From Legionella fallonii LLAP-10 (GTDB lineage: Bacteria > Pseudomonadota > Gammaproteobacteria > Legionellales > Legionellaceae): 64,000 bases of DNA. Below are positions 55,426 to 62,931 of this stretch, piece after piece. How positions within the stretch are numbered: position 1 is the first letter of the stretch; each line of letters starts with the position of its first letter. The position numbers and the translations under genes were made by a program. The notes below the pieces were generated by a model. The model did not search any database. It was not told the origin of the DNA and saw nothing but the letters and a program-made list of their open reading frames with translations. The DNA lies in contig NZ_LN614827.1 of assembly GCF_000953135.1 (NCBI RefSeq), positions 2,571,001 to 2,635,000 of the forward strand, given 5' to 3'.

Positions 55426-55806
55426 ATGCAAAAACTATACATCGTCATTGCCACACTCAGCGCCTTAATAGCAAATGCACTGGGCGCATTTGGTACCCAT
55501 GCATTAAAAGGGAAGCTAGCAGAATCTTCACTAGTCATATTTCAGACAGGAATTCAGTATCAGTTCTACCATAGCCTTGCTTTATTATTTACTGCGCTTC
55601 TGTTATTTCATATTAAAAATCAATGGATAATTGCGGCAGGAATTGCATTCGTCAGTGGCATTATTTTATTTTCAGGCAGCTTATACATTCTCAGTATTAC
55701 AGGCATCAAATGGCTAGGGATTATTACTCCTTTGGGCGGGCTGTCATTCTTATTCGCTTGGGGAATGCTTTTGATAGGAGCTCTTAAGACCAGATTTGCT
55801 GCCTAA
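55426..55806 (+). CDS. DUF423 family small membrane protein
   Basis: A 126-residue membrane protein of the YgdD/DUF423 family. It has four membrane helices and the family signature NALGAFGTHALKGKL near residue 17, then FQTGIQYQFYHSLALL and FSGSLYILSITGIKWLGIITPLGG (part). The function is not known for any member. It ends 4 bp before the convergent Pat-type gene. Confidence 0.9.
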   Translation: MQKLYIVIATLSALIANALGAFGTHALKGKLAESSLVIFQTGIQYQFYHSLALLFTALLLFHIKNQWIIAAGIAFVSGIILFSGSLYILSITGIKWLGIITPLGGLSFLFAWGMLLIGALKTRFAA

Positions 55807-55810
55807 TCCC

Positions 55811-58291
55811 CTAAATATAAACCCCTGTTTCTTTATTAGGTTGCAGCGACTTGGTCACCACTTTTAAGGTGATATCTTCCTTATCCTGCTTGATTGAAAA
55901 ACCAAAGTTAGTGGCCAATTTCAACATATCTGCATTTACTGACAGTACAGATCCCTCCATAATTTTCAAGTTTTGCGTCTCTGCCGCATTAATTAAACAC
56001 CTCATTAAATAACTACCAATACCCTTGTTTTGCCATTCATCGGTAACAACGACTGCAAACTCACAAGAATGCATGTCAATATTCGCTACATATTCGGCAA
56101 TGCCAATAATAAAATCTTTTGCATCACGCTGAATTACAGCAACCATAGCCATTTCTCTATCATAATCAATCTGCGTCGTTCTCAGTAACATTTCTGGACT
56201 TAGGGTGTGCAATATCCCCATAAATCGAAAGCGCTTTGTACTGTCCGATAGGTGGCGAATAAATTTTTGCTCTACATTGGCATCTTCCGGACGAATAGGG
56301 CGAATAAGTAGTTTTTCTCCTTGAGGTAATTGATATTCTGAAACTAAATAATTGGGATAGGAATGAATCGTTATATGGCTAGATGGAGCAGTGACTGCTT
56401 CATTATTAATTGCTATACGGGGATTAAACGCGATAGTTTCTTTATCATTTACAATTAAGGGATCTATGATCATTTCTTGAATTTGTGGTAATTCACATAA
56501 CATTTCTGAAATTCGTAAGAGCGTGTCTTCCAATCCTGTTATATTGGCTGCGGGTTTATTATGAAAATCACCCAGAATTGGAGCGATAGAAGAGCGAGAC
56601 AGCAAATTCTTAACCCAGTATTGATTTAATGGAGGCAAAGCCAAAGCACGTTCTGGCAATAACTCGACCATCTCTCCCCCTGCCCCAAAGGTAATAACGC
56701 GACCAAAGGTAGGATCATTTAAAATACCAACCATTAGTTCTCTATCATTCCCTGAAAGATTTGAGGTTTGTGCTGTAGCAATGCCAAATGTCGTTAATAA
56801 AGCACGCGATTCAATCGCGGTTAATAAATTGCGTTGTTCTGCTATAACCTTGTTAATGATGCATTGCGCTCCTATTATATCTGATTGATTAGACGGTATT
56901 AACGTATCTGGAATTTGCATTAATAATTGCTGGTTATGATAATAATCTGCCAAATAGGAAAAAGCCTCTATGGCGATCTCTGGAAGACTAAAATGAGGAA
57001 TTTTATTTCTTGCAAACAAAGACCATGATGATTTGACCTGCTGTTGCCCCATCCAACAGGCAAGAATAGGTTTATTAGTCTGCTTGCTGAGTTCAATCAA
57101 TTTTTTTGCCACTTTAATCGCTTGCGACCGAGATGCAGGAATTAATAGCACGAGTAAGGCATGGCATTGCTCGTCTTGTAAACAAGACTCCATGACGGTG
57201 AAATATTCTTCAGGACCAGCATTTTCCAATACATCAATAGGATTATGACCTGGTTCCTGAGCAGGCCACAATGCCTTTATTTTTTCTAAAGTATTGGCAC
57301 TCAATTTAGGCAATCGAATATTTAAATCGGTTGCAAAATCAGCGGCGATAATTCCTGCACTACGACTATTCGTTATAATTGTTAACCCTTCCCCTTTGCT
57401 ACGACAATTGCAGGCAAAGACCTCCGCAGCAGAAAAAAACTCCTTCATCCCCATAACCCGAATAGCACCAGTTCGACTTAGTGCCGTATCAAACACATCG
57501 TCTTCTGAAATAAGCGTACCAGTATGAGATAAAATCGTATTCGTGCTCTGAGCATTACGTCCTGATTTAATGACAATGACGGGTTTGAAGTGAGAGGCGG
57601 CACGGATACCACTGATTAGACGTCGCGCATCATGAATTCGCTCAACATACAATAAAATACACTGTGTCTGGGTATCAAGCGCTAAATAGTCAAGCAACTC
57701 ACCAAAACTAAGATCGGCGGTATTACCCAGTGAAACTATGGTGGAAAAGCCTATGCGTTTCGCAGCAGCCCAATCTAAAACGGCAGCCACCAAAGTCTTA
57801 GATTGTGAAATAAAAGCAAGATTTCCTCTTAAAACCGGATGAGATTCAAAAGTTGCATTGAGCCGGATACTGGGCCGCATGATTCCTAAACTATTAGGCC
57901 CAATAAAACGAATATTAAATTGACGTGCTATAGCACAAAGCTTTTGCTCTAATTTAACCCCACGTTCACTCTGTTCGCTAAATCCTCCAGACAGAATGAT
58001 GACCTTTTGAATATGGTGCTCGCCGCATTCAGTCAACACTTGCGGAATAGTTGCGGCAGGAATAGCAATAATGGCGAGATCAATGTCCTCTGCTATGTCT
58101 TTTACAGAAGAAAAACAAGGCTTATTCTGAATCACTGAATGATGCAAATTAACAGGAAATAGTTTTCCGGAAAAACCACTATGCCTTAGATTATTAAAGA
58201 CAGCGGCTCCCAGCGATAAAGGTTTATCGCTAGCGCCTATTACTGCGATAGAACTAGGATTAAATAGCTTTTCCAGATAATTTTTTTCCAT
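55811..58291 (-). CDS. pat: Pat-type protein lysine acetyltransferase (acyl-CoA synthetase NDP-forming + GNAT)
   Basis: An 826-residue fusion like Salmonella Pat/YfiQ, which acetylates lysines of metabolic enzymes such as acetyl-CoA synthetase. The N-terminal part (1-450) is an NDP-forming acyl-CoA synthetase alpha-type region with a CoA-binding fold (IAVIGASDKPLSLGAAVFNNL), SQSKTLVAAVLDWA and TNSRSAGIIAADFATD. The ATP-grasp-like section (about 455-640) follows. The GNAT domain (about 655-805) has RPIRPEDANVEQKFIRHLS and a CoA-binding QNKGIGSYLM. The ATP-grasp section looks degenerate, as in Pat. Targets are unknown. Confidence 0.88.
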   Translation of the reverse strand: MEKNYLEKLFNPSSIAVIGASDKPLSLGAAVFNNLRHSGFSGKLFPVNLHHSVIQNKPCFSSVKDIAEDIDLAIIAIPAATIPQVLTECGEHHIQKVIILSGGFSEQSERGVKLEQKLCAIARQFNIRFIGPNSLGIMRPSIRLNATFESHPVLRGNLAFISQSKTLVAAVLDWAAAKRIGFSTIVSLGNTADLSFGELLDYLALDTQTQCILLYVERIHDARRLISGIRAASHFKPVIVIKSGRNAQSTNTILSHTGTLISEDDVFDTALSRTGAIRVMGMKEFFSAAEVFACNCRSKGEGLTIITNSRSAGIIAADFATDLNIRLPKLSANTLEKIKALWPAQEPGHNPIDVLENAGPEEYFTVMESCLQDEQCHALLVLLIPASRSQAIKVAKKLIELSKQTNKPILACWMGQQQVKSSWSLFARNKIPHFSLPEIAIEAFSYLADYYHNQQLLMQIPDTLIPSNQSDIIGAQCIINKVIAEQRNLLTAIESRALLTTFGIATAQTSNLSGNDRELMVGILNDPTFGRVITFGAGGEMVELLPERALALPPLNQYWVKNLLSRSSIAPILGDFHNKPAANITGLEDTLLRISEMLCELPQIQEMIIDPLIVNDKETIAFNPRIAINNEAVTAPSSHITIHSYPNYLVSEYQLPQGEKLLIRPIRPEDANVEQKFIRHLSDSTKRFRFMGILHTLSPEMLLRTTQIDYDREMAMVAVIQRDAKDFIIGIAEYVANIDMHSCEFAVVVTDEWQNKGIGSYLMRCLINAAETQNLKIMEGSVLSVNADMLKLATNFGFSIKQDKEDITLKVVTKSLQPNKETGVYI

Positions 58292-58358
58292 GCCCAGTCT
58301 CTAGAATACAATAAAATCAAATACTCTATATAAAAATAGCATTATTTTTTATATAGAG

Positions 58359-59021
58359 TCATATTAAATAACGGTCAAACCACTCTTTTGCCAAACGAGC
58401 TACTTCATCCAAGGTACCCTGCTCTTCAAATAAATGCGTCGCTCTAGGAACTATTTTTAATTGATAGATACAGGTCATTTGAGAGGCTGCAGACCGATTA
58501 AGCCCTATCACCACCTCATCATTTCCTCCAACAATAAGTAATGTAGGTGCCTTCACATGAGGCAAAAAATCATCTGCTAAATCAGGGCGCCCACCTCGAG
58601 ATACTACAGCCTTGACTAAATTTGCCTCTCTAGCCGCAGCAACTAACGCCGCCCCACCTCCAGTACTGGCGCCAAAATAGCCCAAAGGTAGGTGATAAGA
58701 GGCTAACTCACGCGCACACCAATGAGCTACATCAAGCAAACGTAAGGCTAATAGATTGATATCAAAACGAAATTCTCGGGTGATATCGTCAATAACGTCT
58801 TCTTCTGGAGTTAATAAATCAAAGAGTAACGTGGCATGATTAGCCGCATTCAATACCTGAGCGACATATTGATTGCGCTTGCTAAACCGACTGCTCCCAC
58901 TTCCATGAACAAAAAGCACGATACCTCTTGCTTTCTCAGGTATATATAAAATTCCCTCAAGAAAATATGTTCCACTAGAAATAGTCACAGCGTGCTCTAT
59001 ATCCACGGCATAATTTTTCAT
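58359..59021 (-). CDS. Dienelactone hydrolase-like alpha/beta hydrolase
   Basis: A 220-residue alpha/beta hydrolase. FVHGSGSSRFSKRN holds the oxyanion turn, and GYFGASTGGGAAL carries the nucleophile Ser (GASTGG). An Asp in LLIVGGNDEVV and a His in PRATHLFEE complete the triad. It lies 28 bp after a phosphoribosyltransferase gene. In many proteobacteria these two domains are fused or adjacent, which suggests a linked but unknown function. No signal peptide. Confidence 0.87.
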   Translation of the reverse strand: MKNYAVDIEHAVTISSGTYFLEGILYIPEKARGIVLFVHGSGSSRFSKRNQYVAQVLNAANHATLLFDLLTPEEDVIDDITREFRFDINLLALRLLDVAHWCARELASYHLPLGYFGASTGGGAALVAAAREANLVKAVVSRGGRPDLADDFLPHVKAPTLLIVGGNDEVVIGLNRSAASQMTCIYQLKIVPRATHLFEEQGTLDEVARLAKEWFDRYLI

Positions 59022-59048
59022 ATCTTAATCCTTTTCCCAAGCAGTAAA

Positions 59049-59726
59049 TTAAGAAGCTTGCTTCACGCTTCTTCTACCCTCATAAGCTTTTTTCAATAAC
59101 TCACGTACTTCATCATCACTAGTTTGGGAAAAATTCTCATACCACAGCCCCACGGCATAAAAATCGTTTGGCTTTAAGGGACATACAATTTGATCAACCA
59201 GTTTTGCTATCTCTTTGCACGTGTCCCTTGCTGCCACAGGCACTGCGACTATGATTTTAGCTGGTTGTTGTTGACGTAGGGCTAAAATTGCAGCTTTCAT
59301 GGTAGCGCCAGTGGCTATGCCATCATCTACAAGCACTATTGTTTTATTTTTCAGTTCGGGAAGAGGCCCATTAACATGATATAAACGTTCACGGCGAAGT
59401 AACTCCTCTTCCTCAGCTTTAATCACATTGTCTATGGATGACTGCGAAATGCCAATAGTCGCAATAAGTTCTTCATTAAGAACAATATTTCCACCTGAAG
59501 CCAGGGCTCCCATAGCCAGTTCTTCATGCCCTGGAACCCCCAATTTTCGCACGATAAATACATCTAATGGAACAGAAAGCTTCTGCGCGATCTCATAGGC
59601 CACAGGAACCCCGCCACGAGGCAAGGCCAGAATAATAGTATCGGATATATTGGCGTATTCTCTAAGCTGTTCTGCCAGAAGCTTACCTGCATGCTCTCTA
59701 TCGATATACTTGCTCATAAAATCCAT
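59049..59726 (-). CDS. Phosphoribosyltransferase-family protein
   Basis: A 225-residue PRTase-fold protein. ALPRGGVPVAYEIAQKL near the N-terminus and the pyrophosphate-binding motif IVLVDDGIATGATMKAA are intact. Between them, RKLGVPGHEELAMGALASGG is typical of the family found with dienelactone hydrolase-like proteins. I start at the ATG with GGAGG 9 nt upstream; GTG and ATG codons 6-9 nt earlier are too close to that site. It forms a two-gene unit with the hydrolase behind it. Substrate unknown. Confidence 0.87.
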   Translation of the reverse strand: MDFMSKYIDREHAGKLLAEQLREYANISDTIILALPRGGVPVAYEIAQKLSVPLDVFIVRKLGVPGHEELAMGALASGGNIVLNEELIATIGISQSSIDNVIKAEEEELLRRERLYHVNGPLPELKNKTIVLVDDGIATGATMKAAILALRQQQPAKIIVAVPVAARDTCKEIAKLVDQIVCPLKPNDFYAVGLWYENFSQTSDDEVRELLKKAYEGRRSVKQAS

Positions 59727-60071
59727 TCTCATCACCCTCCTTAATTAAGTATATATCGAATTAGTATCCCTTGCTCCGCAGCATACTTCCATTAAGTTAA
59801 AGTCAATCCTGCTCCTGGGTTACGCAAACGCTGTACCAGGCTACAAACTCTGCCTTATCCAAACTCACGTTAACTTAATGACGATAACTCCGTAGCTTAA
59901 TCCGCTTTAATAAACCCAAAAACACCAAAAGATGCTACAGTTTAATAATAAACTTCGTTCCAAACTCGCTACAGTGTGGAGAAAACCTGTGTGTACACCT
60001 GACAATTTCTCACCACAGTAGAACGAGGTCTCATAAATGATATGAACCTGTTAATTACAGGAGGTAATCGA
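59727..60071. other. Intergenic region with nested inverted repeats
   Basis: About 345 bp between divergent genes. CATTAAGTTAA (59790-59800) faces TTAACTTAATG (59870-59880), and inside is a fragment CCTGGGTTACGC...GTACCAGGCTAC resembling the GTAGCC-type repeat. Near 59950-60035 there is CGTTCCAAACTCG and GAACGAGGTCTCATAAA, relatives of the sequence at 49886-49905. Promoters are not obvious. Confidence 0.5.
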
Positions 60072-61064
60072 ATGATGTACGCCATGGTAATGGACCAACC
60101 AGGTCAAAAATTAAGATACATTCAAGTGGCAAAACCACAGCCACAGAAGAATGAGGTGTTAGTAAAAGTAAGTTCTTGTGGCATTTGTAGAACGGATCTA
60201 CATGTTGTTGATGGAGAATTAACTCACCCCAAACTCCCTCTCATTCCTGGACACCAGATCGTAGGAACCATTGAACAATTAGGCACCGCAGTAACCTCTT
60301 TGCAAATAGGCCAAAGAATTGGCATCCCCTGGCTAGGCAGTAGTTGTGGAACCTGTTCATTTTGTTTATCAGGCCGTGAAAATTTATGTGATGATGCACG
60401 TTTTACCGGTTACCAAATTGATGGTGGGTTTGCAGAATATTGTGTTGCTAATCATCAATTTTGTTTCCCCATACCTGAAGGATACTCGGATGAGCAAGCT
60501 GCTCCACTATTTTGTGCAGGATTAATAGGTTATCGTTCTTTTTTAAAAACAGCAGATGCAAAACATTTAGGACTTTATGGTTTTGGTGCCGCAGCTCATA
60601 TTCTTATTCAAACAGCCTGCAAACAAGGACGAATAGTATATGCCTTTACCACTCCAGGCGACAAAGCGGCTCAAGATTTTGCTTATCATTTAGGAGCAAC
60701 TTGGGCGGGAGATTCCGATAAAGCACCACCTCATCTCCTTGATGCGTCTATCATTTTTGCACCCGTTGGTGAGTTGGTACCTTTAGCTCTTAAAAATACA
60801 GTCAAGGGAGGAATAGTGGTCTGCGCCGGCATTCATATGAGTGATATCCCTAGTTTTCCTTATGAAATATTATGGGGAGAAAGAACAATTACCTCTGTTG
60901 CCAATTTAACAAGAAAAGATGGAGAGGAGTTTTTATCATTAGCCCCGAAAATTCCTATTAAAACAGAGGTTCATACCTACCCTCTAAAAGCTGTCAATGA
61001 GGCACTTGATGATCTGCGCCACGGTCGCTTTACAGGAGCAGCAGTGATCCAAATCAATGAGTAA
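60072..61064 (+). CDS. Zinc-dependent alcohol dehydrogenase
   Basis: A 330-residue medium-chain alcohol dehydrogenase. Catalytic zinc ligands are Cys36 (SSCGICRTDLH) and His61 (PLIPGHQIVG). The structural zinc site is CGTCSFCLSGRENLC, with four cysteines. A Rossmann fold follows (LGLYGFGAAAHILIQTA). I start at the ATG preceded by AGGAGG with 8 nt spacing; an upstream in-frame ATG would add 10 residues. It resembles the AdhP/propanol-preferring group. It lies 73 bp before the next plus-strand gene, which has its own promoter. Confidence 0.9.
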   Translation: MMYAMVMDQPGQKLRYIQVAKPQPQKNEVLVKVSSCGICRTDLHVVDGELTHPKLPLIPGHQIVGTIEQLGTAVTSLQIGQRIGIPWLGSSCGTCSFCLSGRENLCDDARFTGYQIDGGFAEYCVANHQFCFPIPEGYSDEQAAPLFCAGLIGYRSFLKTADAKHLGLYGFGAAAHILIQTACKQGRIVYAFTTPGDKAAQDFAYHLGATWAGDSDKAPPHLLDASIIFAPVGELVPLALKNTVKGGIVVCAGIHMSDIPSFPYEILWGERTITSVANLTRKDGEEFLSLAPKIPIKTEVHTYPLKAVNEALDDLRHGRFTGAAVIQINE

Positions 61065-61072
61065 TTAGACAC

Positions 61073-61105
61073 CTTAATATTATTTTAATAATCATATTAT
61101 AAAAT
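61073..61105 (+). promoter_or_regulatory. PmrA-like box and -10 of the SIM-like-motif gene
   Basis: CTTAATATT-AT-TTTAATAAT (61073-61092) matches the PmrA consensus cTTAATatT-N2-cTTAATatT at 16 of 18 positions. Seven nt later TAAAAT (61100-61105) is a strong -10. This is the best match in the window. Confidence 0.72.
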
Positions 61106-61137
61106 ATTCACACAACCTAGCTTATAACAACTTATCT

Positions 61138-62199
61138 ATGGGCAAAAAAACTTATATTTTTAGTCGTGATTTATCTATTGAACCTTTAGGTGATGACAAT
61201 GATAGTCCTGTATTAATAGAAATTGTTCATGCAGATCGGCAGAAGATATATATTTCATTAAAAAACAGGCTTAATAACCACTACCCTGATGCCTTCGAAA
61301 TAATAGGGAAACCAAAGTCTAATTTGATCATTTCGCTCAAGCCAGGTCAGACTCTCCCTGCAGGTGAGACTATCACAACACTAATTCATAAGCTTGATAC
61401 ATGCGTAGCTCGCGTTAGGACGACACTTGCTGATTTCGAATTAATAGAAAATAATGGTAACAAACCTTCACTTACTCTTATATCCAAAACCCCTCGTATA
61501 TCAATACAATCATTTTATCAGAAGTTACATTCTGTAAAAAAAAACAGAGGCAATAATTTATTAAAAATTGAATGTGATGCCGATTCAAATACCATAACTA
61601 TTAGTCTCAACAACAATCAGCATTTACCTGAAGACAAAACGATTAGACAAATAGTTGAAGACTTGCTGGCCAAAAAAAAACCACAAATACCGTATTCAAG
61701 CCATTTAGGTCATATTAGTAACCTTCATTTTGCAGCTGAAAAAAGTAGTGCGCCAATTATGATTCCTAGCGCCCCTGTTGCTATCTCACAAAATAATCCT
61801 CCGCAACCAGATGAAATGATTATTATTAGTGATGATTCGGATGTTGATACAGATATGGATATTGAAGATGATGAACTTTTAGAGTTAGAGCAATTAAAAA
61901 ATAATATAGACTGTGTTGAAACACGAATAGAACAACAAGAAGAGCAATTATCTAGAATTGAAACACAAGTATTGTCACTTTATTCTTATTTTAGCGAACA
62001 AAGTAGATTAAGCAGAGCCAATCAATATCCCACTGACAGAAGAATCGCCCATAGCGATAATGCAGTGATGCATTCTTCTACACCTCTAACTCAGCATCCT
62101 ACACAACATAATTTTTTTACTCCCCCATCTACTAATGTAGAAAAATCATATACTCTTGAGCAGCTAGAAACATTATTTTTTGGAGGATCTAAAAAATGA
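61138..62199 (+). CDS. Candidate effector with SUMO-interaction-like acidic motif and coiled coil
   Basis: A 353-residue protein that I do not recognise. Two similar N-terminal parts of about 85 residues each (RQKIYISLKNRLNNHYPDAF and KIECDADSNTITISLNNNQHL) look like a duplicated beta-alpha fold ending LPAGETITTLIHKL and LPEDKTIRQIVEDL. At about 227-245 is EMIIISDDSDVDTDMDIEDD: hydrophobic III followed by Ser/Asp, the layout of a SUMO-interacting motif. A coiled coil follows (about 247-285), then a Ser/Thr/Pro/His-rich tail. The strongest PmrA-like box in the window precedes it. No clear ribosome-binding site. It is probably a Dot/Icm effector acting on a host process. SUMO binding is inference only. 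Confidence 0.78.
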   Translation: MGKKTYIFSRDLSIEPLGDDNDSPVLIEIVHADRQKIYISLKNRLNNHYPDAFEIIGKPKSNLIISLKPGQTLPAGETITTLIHKLDTCVARVRTTLADFELIENNGNKPSLTLISKTPRISIQSFYQKLHSVKKNRGNNLLKIECDADSNTITISLNNNQHLPEDKTIRQIVEDLLAKKKPQIPYSSHLGHISNLHFAAEKSSAPIMIPSAPVAISQNNPPQPDEMIIISDDSDVDTDMDIEDDELLELEQLKNNIDCVETRIEQQEEQLSRIETQVLSLYSYFSEQSRLSRANQYPTDRRIAHSDNAVMHSSTPLTQHPTQHNFFTPPSTNVEKSYTLEQLETLFFGGSKK

Positions 62200-62232
62200 T
62201 ATTGACAGCTAAAGTGGTTTTTTATAGGTAAC

Positions 62233-62799
62233 TCAAGTCAAATGAAACTGAGCTAAGGATGTATAGACTGTTTTTCCTTTTTCTAATTTACTTTCCATCA
62301 GATAAAATTCATTGATAACAACCGGTTGAATATCAGAAAGCTTGATTCGTGATAAAGAGGCTATCTGAGAGCGAGAATGAGTTAATCGCCCTAAAGACAG
62401 ATGACCACGGAAGGGTCTAGTTTCTACTGGATAATTTAAAGCACTGATAACCTGGGCCAGTGTTAGAGCCAAAGTTTTTAGACTCTCTTGTGGACTCACT
62501 CTTAACGAAATAACTCTAGGGTGCCTAGGTTCAGGAAACCATTCTAATTGACCAAACTCCAATTGAAATGCAGCATTGCTTTTTAGTGTGGTTTTTACTT
62601 GCTTAATTAACCGTTCGACATCCTCTAATTGAATACTTTTTATAAATTGTAGTGTGATATGTAGTTTATCAACATCAATCCATTTTATAAAATGCTGGGG
62701 ATCTGCAAAGGCTAATGTTTTTAACAGGCCTGCCAAAGAGTGCTGCATCGATTGAGGTGGTTTAATAGCAAAAAATACGCGAATACTGTTGTCCATCAT
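62233..62799 (-). CDS. thpR: RNA 2',3'-cyclic phosphodiesterase (2H family)
   Basis: A 188-residue 2H phosphoesterase that opens RNA 2',3'-cyclic phosphates and was formerly called 2'-5' RNA ligase. The two HxTx/HxSx motifs are HITLQFI near residue 47 and HLSLGRL near residue 133. The N-terminal RVFFAIKPP is typical. I start at the ATG after an AGG with short spacing; a further ATG 3 nt inside and a TTG 3 nt outside are alternatives. It is convergent with the SIM-like-motif gene and follows cfa on the same strand by about 130 bp. Confidence 0.92.
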   Translation of the reverse strand: MMDNSIRVFFAIKPPQSMQHSLAGLLKTLAFADPQHFIKWIDVDKLHITLQFIKSIQLEDVERLIKQVKTTLKSNAAFQLEFGQLEWFPEPRHPRVISLRVSPQESLKTLALTLAQVISALNYPVETRPFRGHLSLGRLTHSRSQIASLSRIKLSDIQPVVINEFYLMESKLEKGKTVYTSLAQFHLT

Positions 62800-62931
62800 C
62801 AATACCTGATTCTAATATTCTCTCAATGATGTCACTTAAGAACGAAATATTCGTCCAAAACCCCTCTCACCAGTCCGTTCAGGCAGAAGAAGCACGTTAA
62901 CGCTTCCAGAGTCAGTTGACACCGTTAACTG

